This document shows, piece by piece, positions 37,681 to 49,650 of a DNA stretch of 64,000 nucleotides. A program made the position numbers and the translations under genes. Every line of letters starts with the position of its first letter. Positions within the stretch are counted from its first letter, which is position 1. This DNA comes from Paraspadella gotoi. Taxonomy: Eukaryota; Chaetognatha. The notes under the pieces are model-generated. The model was not told the origin of the DNA. It saw only the letters and a list, made by a program, of their open reading frames with translations, and ran no database searches. The stretch is taken from contig CM119267.1 in assembly GCA_051294375.1 (NCBI GenBank), forward strand, positions 4,695,885 through 4,759,884. The letters are read 5' to 3'.

Positions 37681-40600
37681 ATGCTGCCCGTCAATCGCGG
37701 CATCTGGCACGAGCAGCGGAAGCAGGAGCGGCGTCTCCGAGGCATGCTCGTCGATCATCGGAAACGGGCCGAACGACGACGAGCCTACTACGAGCAGATC
37801 AAGCTCGACCCCGCTCAATTTTTGCAGGTTGAAATTAACGCTTATCAGTTTTCGATATTTCGAGATGGGGGAAAGTCAAATTGTCACGCTAACTCGGCTA
37901 TCTGTCTGTCCATCTGTCCTTTCCAATTTCTTATTCTCTTCTCTTAACTCTCCCATTTTCTCTCTCTCTTTCCTTCTCTCCCTTTGCATTTGTCTCTCTC
38001 TCAGGTTCACGGTCGTCGAGTCAAGATCGGGTTCGAGACATCCTCGTCGAAATCCAGCGCTGACGCCATGATGCCGTGGCGCGGGGACAAGGAGAACCTG
38101 ATCGACCGGTTCGACGTCCGCGCCACCCTCGACCACATTCCCGACCCCTCCAAGAACCCCTCTCCGCCCGCGCTCTCCAAGGACGAGCAAATCGAGGAGA
38201 GGCGATCCAATTACGAACGATACAAGTCAGGAAAAGACGCAGTTTGTTCTCTTCTTCTCCAGATGGGCCTTTTTTGGGATCCGTGTTGGCGATTTCCGTT
38301 GATACTCTTTTTTTTTTTCATTTAATTCAATGTTTTTCCAATTGATTAAAAAAAAAAAAAATAATCAAAATCATTATACGTATTGTTATTAACAGTACTT
38401 AATAAATAATAAAATTAACCCATTAATAAGGAGGTAAATAATAATTTTAATTTCTAACGGCCGCGTATCTCTTGTTGATAAACGAAAACGTTTTTGAGGC
38501 GCCGCGCTTAAACCGAATCGTTTTTTAGGTTGCTGGTGGAGAACGAATATGCTGGTTTTTCCGAAGAGCAAATTTTGCAGCAAATATTCATTGACGAACA
38601 ATTTCCTGCCGAAGAAGCGGCCAAAGCGGCCGAGGCCCAGAAAAAGAAACTGGCCCCGACCAAAGCCGCCATTGGGTATGATTACAATGAGGTCGGTATG
38701 TTTTTTTTAATTCGCTCGCGTGGGAGAGTCCCGAAAACCTTTTTTTTTTTCGACATTGAAATTATCCGATATTTTTTTTCTAAACTAATAAAAGTAAAAT
38801 CGCACTTGCTTCGTATTATTTGGACGCCCGATTCGGCGATATAATTCGGGGGGGGGGATACCAAGATGATTTCAAGACTATTTTTGGGCTAGCTTTTAGA
38901 AAAAAACAATTTTCTCTCATGAAATCAAAAATTCGAGTTTGTTTCTCGAGGACTTGATTTATATTTCAAATATCATAAGGCATGGTTTTAGAACAATCTA
39001 GAATTTCGTCTTAAACACTTTTTAATAATCAATAATAAGCTTTATACCTGAAACAAATTTTTCAAAGGCCCTTTATCCACTGGAAATAATTCTATTTTCT
39101 TATTACCTTTTTATCCCTCCCTTCTTTCGCTGCCTCTCTCCTCTTTCGACGGCAACCCGAATTCAGTCGGACTCTTACGAGAGTCGTTCCTCCAAATCGA
39201 AATCGAAGGAGACGGAGGAGGCCGACGACGAAGAAGACGACGACATCGATTTGGACGCGACTCTCGACATCGAGAAACTGACCAAGGATCAACTCAACGA
39301 GCTCGACGTCATCGCTCTCAATTTCGGGATGAAGAAGCGTGACTTTTTGACTTTCCTTGAAGTCGATCAGGACGAGGCGGAGACCAAAAGGTCGTTTGAC
39401 TTCGAGTTTCCGGGATTTTTTCCTCTCTCTCTCTCTCTCTCTGGCTACGTTTGAGAGAGGATTTTTTTTTTTTTTATTTAGATTGACTTTTGATAATTCC
39501 TGTCCCAAGGATTTCAATAATGGGAACTTTTTTCCCCTCGGCCTCTTTCTTTTTCTCTCGCAACAGGATGGTTCAGATGATGGAGGAGGAAAAGGCTCAG
39601 CACTCTGGACGAAAAGGACGCCAAAAACGACGGGCCATCCGCGGCCGACTCCCCGGACGCCGTCGTTTCGATGAGGATCGCACGGAAGCGAACACGCCAA
39701 TCTACGCACAAAGATCGAGTCCTAATTATTCCCGATTTCGTCGATCTTCGTCAAAGTCGTCGTCGTCGCGGTCGTCGTCTCGTTCACCTGAACCGAAATC
39801 TTCTGCCAAGAGAGTCACCTATATCTCGACCTTCGCTAAAGGAGGCGACGACTCCGACGATGGTTCCCGCGCGCCGAAGGTCGGCCCCGCGCTGCCGCCG
39901 CCGCTGCACCCGCTTCCGCTACCGAAAGCCCTGGCGGCCCCGGTTTCGACGAAGGAATTGAAAAAAGGAGCCAATTCGCTTTTAGCCTCCATTAGAGAAG
40001 CCACTCAAAAGAGCGTCGCCTTGACGGGCCTCGAGAACATTCCCGAATCTCCCTCTGCCCCGACGTCGGCGCCGTCGATCAACGCCGGGGCGGCCCCGGC
40101 TTTTCCCGCGGGACCTCTCGTCGGTCAGCCGCCGCCGCCGGGAATTGAGGCGGCGCCGGCCGCTCCGATCGTTAATCCTCACAGCGTCTTCAAACCTTCG
40201 TTAGCTCCGCTTTCATCGCGACCGAGAAATAGATCCTCGTCTTCCTCGTCGTCCGAAAGCCCCGACGGCTCAAGCGGAAGAGAGCGCTATCGAGCAGGCG
40301 CTGTATCTCGCGACCCTATGGGCAAAGCCGACGCAGGGCGCGCTCCCGTCAAAGCCACGCCTCAGGAAAAGCTTAAGCTAAAAATGAAGGCTCTCCTGAA
40401 CAAGCAATTTAAGGAAGACAAGCGGCAGGAGAACGAGCGAAAAACGAAGAGAGAGGCTGAGGAAAATCAGAGAGACGAAGAGTTGAGACTTTTGAGTCTC
40501 GAGTTACGACGCAAAGAGCGCGAGCGTCGTCACCGGGATCGCGGCGGCGCCCCCGGAAGCACAGACAGCGACGACAGCGACGTCTCGTCGCCCGCGAGAG

Positions 40601-41256
40601 ACCGGAAGCGTCGATCCCGTTCCGTCTCGGCGAATCGGTCGCGCTCCCAGTCGCGAAAGAGTGAGGCCGGAACGCGCAGCCCCTCGCCGCCTCTCTGTCC
40701 ACCCGGCGTCGACATCGACGAGTTGATGCGGGAGAACCGACGCACGGAGACGCGAGGCCGGGGGGGCGAAAGAAACGAGAGGGGAGATCGGGGTGAACGT
40801 GGGGAACGGGGAGAGAGGGGTGAGCGGGGCGAACGAATTGAACGAATCGAACGTGGCGAACGAGTTGACCGGGTGGAACGTGCGGAACGCGCGGAACGCG
40901 CCGAGAGAACCGATCGTACAGAACGGCCCGAGCGGGCGGAAAGGAGCGACAGACGCGAGCGCGGGGATGAGAGGATTCGGGAGAGAACTAGAGACAGAAG
41001 CAGGGACAGACCTAGGGCAAGGGAGTACGATAGACGCGGACGGAGGGAAAGGAGCGGAGAAAGGAGTAGGAACAGGAGCATGGACAGAAGAAGGGACAGG
41101 AGCAGGGACAGGAGCAGAGAAAGGAGCAGGAGTCGCGAATGGCGAAGAAGGTCGAGAAGTCGGAGTCGTGACAGAAGAAGAGAAAGGGACGGTAATAGGA
41201 CGACGGCGTCCGTTGAAAACAAGGGAAATTCAGTCAGAAAATTGGTCGACTATTAA
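37681..41256 (+). CDS. CLASRP: CLASRP/SWAP2-type SR-related splicing regulator
   Basis: Five exons: 37681-37827, 38005-38225, 38529-38691, 39167-39390, 39567-41256 (814 residues). The N-terminus follows the family closely: IWHEQRKQERRLRG (vertebrates start at the equivalent Met, so this protein has a few extra residues MLPVNRG), KLDPAQFLQVHGR, ENLIDRFDVRATLDHIPD and the DRY_EERY-type SNYERYK. Next come an acidic segment, a Pro/Ser-rich middle, and a C-terminus dominated by Arg-Ser, Arg-Asp and a run of Glu-Arg-Gly repeats (about 40770-41200). In vertebrates the protein binds CLK4 and affects alternative splicing in the nucleus. The RS tail is a likely phosphorylation target. Introns 38226-38528 and 38692-39166 hold no other gene. 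Confidence 0.9.
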
Positions 41257-42322
41257 AGCGCAGAAACTAAACCGTAGATCAGCTTGTTTTCGATTTTGAA
41301 ATGATTTGTATCCCAGTTGAACTAATCTTACTTAAACGGCTGGCATAAATTGTTCAGCATGCTTAAATGTAGAAAACATCGGTTGTTATTTTCTAACATT
41401 TATTAGATGGTATAGTAAAAATTATATGTTTTATTTTAGGTTTATTTGTATTGTTTCTATATTATATCCAAGTAATCTAATCTAAGACAAACACAAAATC
41501 ACTAGATACTTGTTTGACGATTTATAGTATTAGACTAAAATTTTAGAAAAGTGTGAAATTAGTTTCAATAACGACTTTATTTAACAGAGAAAAAACTTAA
41601 ATGTTTTGGCTTGTAATGCAAGCCTTCATCAGCGTTAATTTTTTAAAAAATCATATGAAGTTTAATATAAATTCTATTATTAGTTTTATGAGGCCGAATT
41701 GAAAGGCGTGGAGGGGTGAAATTGGTATGGGATTAAGGTTATGTATGATTTGTTACTGTTATCGGTTAAGACTATACTGATACATAAGTATAATTATTAT
41801 TATAATTATTTTATACTCTATATTGTTAAAGTTAATATATTTAAATTTTATTCCTCGGAACTACTTTATTATGGATATTTGTGTAGCGGATATCAGTTTA
41901 TTTGCAAAACTGATAAAAGCAAAAGCCAGGATTAATAACATGGATCTACGCTTTTCAACCAATATATTTTGGTAAGAAATAACTGTCATAAACAACTTGT
42001 GCGGTATAAACAATTTATCATTCTATGGACACTTGGAGATTTCTTTTATAGCTACTTCCTCGCCCTGAGGAATTTTGTTAAAATGATTTGTTTTGGTTTA
42101 ATATAAGATATTTTCTGATTTTCTGCGAATTTGTTTCTTTATTATATATAAAATGTTTTGTTTCATTGCCCCCTGTCCTTGAATCAAACTCGACTAAATC
42201 TAAATGATCATTTATTGTGTTTTTCTTTTCCACGTCTCAGAAAGAGTCTGACGTCCTAATTTTAGCTATTAAGTCATTTCTCATGATTGGTCGCGAGACC
42301 GGTCAGTCAGTCTAGCTTGGAC
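41257..42322. other. Spacer between CLASRP and the FHA-GTPase gene
   Basis: 1.07 kb of A/T-rich sequence. It holds the CLASRP 3' flank, a retroelement-like fragment around 41575-41635, and the upstream region of the next gene. No exon is supported. Confidence 0.5.
41575..41635 (-). mobile_element. Possible retroelement end fragment with a hammerhead-like core
   Basis: On the minus strand 41632-41603 reads CTGATGA, then a 6-bp perfect stem closed by a 5-base loop (GGCTTG / CAAGCC), then AAAAC. A hammerhead core has CUGAUGA, stem II, GAAAC, so one core base (G to A) differs. An AATAAAG follows further down the same strand (41581-41575 region). Such modules are known at the ends of Penelope-like and related retroelements. 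Only this fragment is visible, with no open reading frame beside it. Confidence 0.35.
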
Positions 42323-45300
42323 ATGAGTTTACATCTTTACCGTCTGTCAGTCAACCCGCTGCTGCCGGAATGCTTTCCCATTCCTAAAGTCTGCGTTCTG
42401 GGTCGAAGGGACGAGTTGAATCCCTTCTTCAACGATAAAGTTCTCTCGCTTGAGTTGAGAGCCCCTTCCGCCCAAAGCGTCGATTATATTTCCCGACGCC
42501 ACGCGCGAATCATTGTCAAGGATGACGGAACGATCAAGATATTCGACGATTCGTTGACGGGGGTTTTCGTCAATGATATTCGGATCAATCGAATCGCGTT
42601 TTTGGAAGAAGGTAGTCCTTGTTTAATGTTTTTATTTTGTTTTAGTCCTGATCTTCTGTGTTTGTTATAATTAAAAAACGTTTTTTCTGAAATCCAAGAA
42701 ATCGGATTAGTAGAAACTAGAAATAAAGAATGTAATGGTATCTATGGTAAAGATAGTTATTTTATTTTTAGATACAAATTTAAAAAGATAGAGATAGTTA
42801 GAGATAGCTTAGCATGAAAAAGAATAAATTTAACAAGATATAGAAAACGATAAAATTAACAAAGGAAAGGATAGGAAGCATTCAAAAGCTTGCCCCAAAA
42901 TCTTTTTTTTTTTCCTAGGTGATGTTGTTACTATGGGTCATCCGAATGGCGCGAAAATTATAGAAGGCACTTATGTTCGTCAGTCTAATTCGGACTTTCA
43001 GTTCTTGTTTGAGAAGTGCTCCTGCTCTCCCGATCTCAGCTACCCTGCTGTTTCCCGGAAAAATCTAGTTTCCGCTAGCACACGTTTGTTTGAAGTCGGT
43101 GAAGTCTCGTTTTGCAGAAGTCCTTCATTGCATTTTCAAAGTGATTCTGATAAATTAATTGGAGATGCTTCAACGGAAAAATCGATAATTGGTAAAGCCT
43201 TTGCTTCATCTAAAGCATCCGATAGTGAGGATGAAAAAACTTTGAATGATGACTTGGACAATGATTCTACATTTGAATCACCAATCGTAATTTCGTCGAA
43301 AACTAATTTGCTCAAAGTCAGATCACATGCGAAACAACATACTGATTGCTTACTAGATAATGACGTTTTCGCTGTGGAATCGGAGGAAGATTCTGAGTAC
43401 ATTTCCGAAAATGAAATTTCCTCAAAAACTGGCGTTTTTTCTGAATCACATTCCGAACTCGAAGACAAGAGCGAACTCATTTCTGCCAGTGAGGCGATAT
43501 CTAATCAACAACCTTACGATTCAAACTTGGTAATGTTTCATAACTATGCGTCGCTAGAGAGTAACTCCGGTTGTAGTGACATGGTGGAGAGTTATCAGTC
43601 TTATTCTCCATCCCTAGTTTTAGAAAACTTTGACCATGTCCCCCATCCGCTTTTTCTAAAAATGCAACCATACACAGATGTTTGCATACAAATGACTTAC
43701 GAAAACGTGTTGAATTTTCTTTTGTTGATGGAAGGAGTGGAAACGTTACTTAATCTCGTTTCGGAACACGATAAAGGTGAAGTTAATTCTGACGTTTCTT
43801 TGGATTTTTCGCCTAATTTCAGTGAGTCGGTCTGTGAGATGGAGTTTGACTTTTCAGGCAGTTGTCAATCATTGTGTTTGCAAAAACTATGGAGATTTCC
43901 ATTTACCGCGACTTTATCGGAATGGTTAAGAAAGTTGTTGTCTCTTTCAAAAACAAGTAATACAGAAAGCGAATTCGACGGTGTAATGTATATTGGTAGA
44001 AACGACTGCCTTTTAGATAATGTCGGCTTTTGTTGCAGCCCCTTTAGCCGTGAGTCTCTCAGATATGAGCTTTTGAACTTGCCATTATATTTGCCATTAT
44101 TGAACGGTAAATGTCATCTCTCAACGAAGATTTTCAACTCGAGAAGTGATTTTCAGTTTGAGGGCATACTTTTCGTGAATCAAATAATTTTGTTAGTTAA
44201 AGAAAGGACGTCCATTCCTTTACCTTATGCAGAAATTAAGACGAGGCAAGTGGACGATTCGTGTGTTTCTTATTTGTCAACAAAGGAATTAGCAAGCGAA
44301 GGATGTTTGCATTTTAAGCACGACTTCAAGGCGTTTTTGACACATTGGTCTGATGCGATTATCCCCTTGCCAAATGCGACGAGTCCGCCAAAATCTGTAT
44401 TGAAAAGAAAACTGACATCGAATGCAAATGCCACTGAGATTTCAGAACCCGAGCATAAAATAGTAGTTTTGCCAAAAGAATTAAAAGCGCCCACAGGTTA
44501 TGTTCATTTGTCTACAAAAGAACTTGTTAGTGAAGGTTGTTTGTCATTGGGTCATTTTAGCAACTCAGTAGACATAGGGGACTTGTGTAAGGTTACCATA
44601 CCATTACCATATGATTACATTGTTCCAGAAAAAAATGTTGAATATAATCAGTCTCTCGATAATAAATATATTCCGTTAAGGAAAGATTATCAATTTGAAG
44701 CAATTCTTCCGTGTGTCAGAACTGTTCATTTCCTCATAAATTTTCCAACGTCGCGGTATCTTCCTTTTGTCGAATTTTCTAAAAACAAAATAGCACTTGA
44801 TAATTTTCGCTGTGATGCTATGTTTGAAGGAAATGGTGGACTTGACGTTAAAATAAAAAAGGTGACTGATGAGGACTTAGTGGAAAATACAGTTATACCC
44901 CTGAACTTCAAAGAATCTACTCGTAAGCGAAAAAATTATCAAATAGCAGTTATCTCGACGAAAAGGTGTAAATTACATAGAACGAATAATTATGATAATT
45001 ATGTTTTTGTAGAGGATCTAAAATTTGAAGGAGTTTTATCAAAATTTGATTTACAAAATAATACGGTGGCCCAATCGATATCACTCGCGGTAATCGCACT
45101 TCCATTTAATCCTGTGCAGGATGCAATTGATACATCATCCGTTTTAAAAGAAGATTTAAGATTTGAGGGGGAATTTCTTACTCCTAATAAAGATTCTCTT
45201 ACAAAAGATATATCAAACAGAGTGCCCACAATTTTGGCATTACCGCAATCGCGTTTTTCAAATTTAAAAAGAAAGGCAAGAGAGGAGATTTTTTTTGAAA

Positions 45301-48300
45301 AATCACTCAAAAGGACTTCAATAATCTCTGACAAGGCGACATCACAGCACAGTAAATCTAATGAAACCCATTTTGTCTGTGTGAATAATAAAAATGTTTT
45401 TTCAGATAAAGAATTAAGCCAGTATGCAAGCAATAAAGAAAACTCACATTTTACCAATGACGCAATTTCTTTAAAGTTTCAAGAATTTAAAAACCAGAAG
45501 GTAAAGGAAATCATGCAAAATGTAAATGAACATATTGACAAGCAAGTACCCTCTGGATTACAAGACTGTCTTCTTCGACGAGAATTGATAGAAAGTGCTC
45601 ACGTTTCTTTAGATGAATTAAAAAAAGCGGTGATACAATTTAGCGAGGGAAAGCATTGGGTGAGGGAAATTGAATCAATAAGAAATAAATTGTCTCTAGT
45701 AAATCCAACTATAGCTGTAGTTGGAGACACTGGCAGTGGAAAGTCTTCTCTCCTAAATGCGGTATTAGGTCATCCTAGTCTTCTTCCTACCAGTGGTCTA
45801 AGGGCATGCACTGCTGTTGTAGTTGAAATCGCAGCCAATACTAGTAATCTCTGTTATCGAGGGGAAGTTGAGTTTTTAACTAAAAAAGAATGGAATGAGG
45901 AAAAAGAACTAATTTTAAAATCAGTATGCTACTCTGATAAAGAAGGCAAAGAAAGGTTCAGGCATCCTGAGACGGGGACGGATGCTGCAATTGGCTGGGC
46001 TAAAATTCTTGCTGTCCATGGACGAGTATCGCGAGACTTTGGGGAAAATCACATCACGAACGCTTTAGGGAAAATGGTGGTGATCGAAGAAGAAAATCCG
46101 GAAATTTTTCGTAGTAAAGTGGAAAAATACATAGATTCTACGAGCGACGACGATGATGATAAATCGCCTAAGTATTGGCCAGTTGTTAAGTTAGTGAAGC
46201 TAAAAATCCCTAATCCGAATCGATCTTTAGAACTCGGCACTAAATTTGTTGACCTGCCCGGAGTTCAAGACGCTAATGAGGCAAGAAATCAGATCGCTAA
46301 AAAGTATTTGCAGCAATGTGATGCAGTATGGATAGTTGCTGATATTGTGAGGGCTATTGATAATAGAACTGCTAAAGAGTTGATGGGCGACACTTTTAGA
46401 AGGCAGCTGTTTCTTGATGGACGATTTTCGAACCTTACGTTCGTTTGTACTAAATCGGATATTGTGAACTGTGAAGAGATTGTTCGATCCCTTAAACTCA
46501 CCAAAGAAACGAGTTTCTTTCAGACTATCGTTAATAATAGAAAGGAAGAAGTTAATACGTTAGAAGAAGAATGCTCTCAATTCACGATGGAGATAGACAT
46601 TCGAAAGTCATTCTTATCCGAAAATTATGATCTTACCGAAGATTTTAAGAAAATGATGGAATGTGACATCGAATCATTTGAAACTCAGTTGAGGGATAAA
46701 AGTCTTTTAAAACTTCGCGCGGAGGAAGATTTGATGAAGAACGAGAAGTTGATGAGAAAGGTTTGCGCGTCGGCGCGCGCTCTCCGTTCGAAAGAGCAAA
46801 TAAAAAGAGACTTTGTCGCAGGGATCAAAGACATGCGTCGAAAAGCCAATGGCCAAGACGAAGATTTCGAGGACGATGCGTCGTCCGAGGACGGCCAATT
46901 CGACGAGCACGCCCAAGGGTTCAAAGTCTTTTGCGTCTCCAGCTCAGATTATCTCAAGCTAAAAGGGTTCAACCCAGGTCTGACTCACGTGTTCGAAGAC
47001 GCGCGCGACACAGAAATCGAGGATCTCATAGAATGCAGTCGACAGTTGGTGGAACAAAGATCCGTTGAAGTTGTCGTTAAAAATCTACTAAGCATGATGC
47101 ACCTTTCCTTGAACTTTGGATCCTTTCTCCAGACAAAAACTTTGCAGGACGAAGCCGTTCGCAAGACGGCCTCCGAAATCTTTCAACGTCACGTGAGTCG
47201 TTTGGATTTGAAGCCGATCGTTGGTCGATTGGGCGACGGGTTCGAAGAAGCTATCAGGGATAATCTCCGACCCAATCTTGAAGTCGGGATCGACACCGCC
47301 GAACGCGTCTGTAGACAAAAGGCCAAGAGTTGGACAGAGGGCAAGCCGAGCCGCGGAGCCGATAAAGCGGGGCCGATAACGGGCCTTAAGTGGAACCAGG
47401 TGAGTTCTCATCGTAGTCGTCTTCTCAACGTAAATTGATTTCGCTTTTCTCAGTATCAGGGGACGACGCAGCGCGACGGTCATTACGACTCGCCCTCCTA
47501 CGGGACGATCGACTTTAACGAGGACCTGTCTGATCCTGTCTACGCCTCCATTACTTTTTCCTGGGACTCGGTTTTCGCCGCCAACGGGGCCCTCTCTTGT
47601 CTTCTGAACCACTTTTCTGAAGAGCTCGTTGCCCTCGTGCATGATATCGTCGAGTCGGCCCGTGAAGAGTTGGAACAAGCCGGAGTGCCTTCGACTGAAC
47701 TCGCCCGCGCCGCCGCTCGCGCCTCTGCTAGCGTCTCCGGTCGAGCGCGCGAGCTTCGTGACGCCACGATGGCCGCCGTAGGCGAGGAACAGCGTCGAAT
47801 CAACCGCTGCATGACGCCGGCCATTCGCCGTCTCATGCTTCCAGCCTATCGCGAATGCGACCGGCAAAAGGGAACCGGGATGTATCAACGCATGAAGCTG
47901 GCAATGGACCGTCACCTTGACCTAGAGCGGAAGGTCATCTTTTCCGAATCGGCCGACGTCCTCGTGGCGGAGTTGAGCAGGCTTCAGGCTTCGATCGCTG
48001 AGCGTGCCGGCGAGGAGACCGAGAGAGTCAGAGAAGACATCGTCGAACAGTTCGCGCCCATCTGGAGGGGAAAGCGGGGCGCAGCCGACGCCGATTCGAC
48101 GTCTCGTCGTCGCGCGGCGATCGACACCGTCGACGTCGTTATCGGAGACATCGAGAAGCTGTTTCGGAAGGCGAATCTGTCGACGAAAGAGTTCGAGGAT
48201 TACTTTAATCAGTCGCTTTTGGATCGGGAGCGGGAGAAGTTGGAAGCGGAAAAGGAGAGCGAGAGGTTGGAAGCGGAGAGCCAAAGAGAAACGGAGAGAG

Positions 48301-48383
48301 AGAAAGTGGAGATGGATGAAGGGGAGGAAGATCTAACGATCACCCAAGACATGTTTTTAGATTTTTCAGATTCCGAGTTTTAA
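42323..48383 (+). CDS. FHA domain fused to a SLIP-GC-like large GTPase
   Basis: Three exons: 42323-42611, 42919-47399, 47454-48383, giving 1,899 residues. Residues about 28-125 form an FHA domain split by intron 1 (VCVLGRRDELNPF, then the SRRHARI core, then GVFVNDIRINR), a phosphothreonine-binding fold. Next is a linker of about 900 residues with acidic/Ser-rich sequence, then seven degenerate repeats. From residue about 1000 comes a dynamin-type GTPase resembling nuclear SLIP-GC (NUGGC): G1 GDTGSGKSS at 45723 (residue 1032), LLPTSGLRACTAVVVEI as switch I, G3 DLPG at 46251, G4 TKSD at 46449. A helical region and a Glu/Arg-rich coiled coil end the protein. Vertebrate SLIP-GC is about 800 residues and has no FHA domain. 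Codon use changes inside exon 2: A/T-ending up to about 46700, G/C-ending after. Function unknown; likely a nuclear phosphopeptide-recruited GTPase (inference). Confidence 0.85.
44118..45283 (+). repeat. Seven degenerate protein repeats of about 45-55 residues in the GTPase linker
   Basis: By eye the linker folds into seven units with shared positions: an opening such as LSTKEL or VFVEDL, then (F/S)EG(x)L, a variable stretch, a hydrophobic pair plus (I/A)(P)LP near the end, and often a basic KRK. Examples: YLSTKELASEGCL...IIPLP, HLSTKELVSEGCL...TIPLP, YVFVEDLKFEGVL...VIALP, SVLKEDLRFEGEF...ILALP. DNA identity is low, so these are old protein-level repeats and not a recent tandem array. I recognise no named repeat family. 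Confidence 0.6.
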
Positions 48384-49650
48384 AAATGTTTAGAGTCAAC
48401 TGATGATACTTTTTATTTCGATATTTTGTACTTTATGTGATTTGTGATTTATAAAGTGATGACAAAAACTGTTTTTTTCTGTTCTTTATTTCAACTAATC
48501 AAGTTATCGTCGCCGTTCATGTTTTACTTTGTAAAATTCAACCTATTGATTTGATATAGGTATTTTCGTTGTTCGACAAATATACTATATAGAGTTTAAC
48601 AGTTGTTACCTTTTTTTTTTCGCGTAAAATTTTAACTCAGTATTCTTATTATTTTGTCGGTTAATTTTGATGAACCAATAAAAGTCCATTATAAAAATAT
48701 ACAAGGTTCAGGTTCACCTTTTGTTTTTTCTTACCCAATTTTTTCGCACATCTAGATTACTCACATGTCTTGAGTTCGATGGCAAAGTAAGAATCTCAAA
48801 TTTGAACTTTCAGTATACATTTGAATTAATTAATTAATTGACCTGAGAAGCAAAAAGAAAATTACCAACCATTGACGTAAACAAAACACCGTGTTCGGTC
48901 TTGCAAACTTCCTTTCAGCCTCAAAAATATTTTTCATCAAAGGCGCTGAAATTTCCCTTCGCTGGAAGCGGCGTGATTTATTGCGACCATAAACCTTTCA
49001 ATTCTTTCTTCGATCCGTCGTAAGATCTTCTTTTATACCAAAATGGCGCAGATAAACTGTATTAACATCTTATCACTTTAATCGCGCTTAATGACAGCGT
49101 AGAAGAATATTTTTTATACTTTCACATTTGCTAACTCAGGAATCGTGCAAAAAGGCTACTTAGCTAATACTTGTATTCTTATACCTATTACCTAATATAT
49201 ACTACATACTAGGTAAGATGAGGCTCCGAGAAATTCACCTTAGAGGATGTGAAGATTCCCCTTACTTTCTATCTAATGAAAATAACATTTTAATTTTGTT
49301 AGTTGACAGAATCTCTGGATTTCTTGATTTTGTAACAGATGAAATGAGTTCAATATAATATAAATCGTAAATACCAATGAAGCGAAGGTTAAAGCTTTTG
49401 ATGTTCCAGCACCCCATATTGCTTGAAATTGTTTCTCTATTGTGAATTATTAAAAAAATATAAACGAACCATTGCTTTTATTTTTTATTGAATTTAATAC
49501 TATGTATATATTAGTTAGCTCTCCTAGACGTTTTTAACAACAGTTGTTTAAATATACAACGGGATTTGCTATGTATTCTCTTTTAAAATTATCACATTAT
49601 CGTCGAGGCAAGAGTTGGGGAAACGAACTGGTTTAGAGGCTGGAGGAACA
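48384..49650. other. Spacer between the convergent GTPase and receptor genes
   Basis: 1.27 kb of A/T-rich sequence holding both 3' flanks. An AATAAA at about 48676 (plus) could serve the GTPase gene, and TTTATT stretches near 49480 could be the minus-strand signal of the receptor. Nothing else is seen. Confidence 0.5.
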
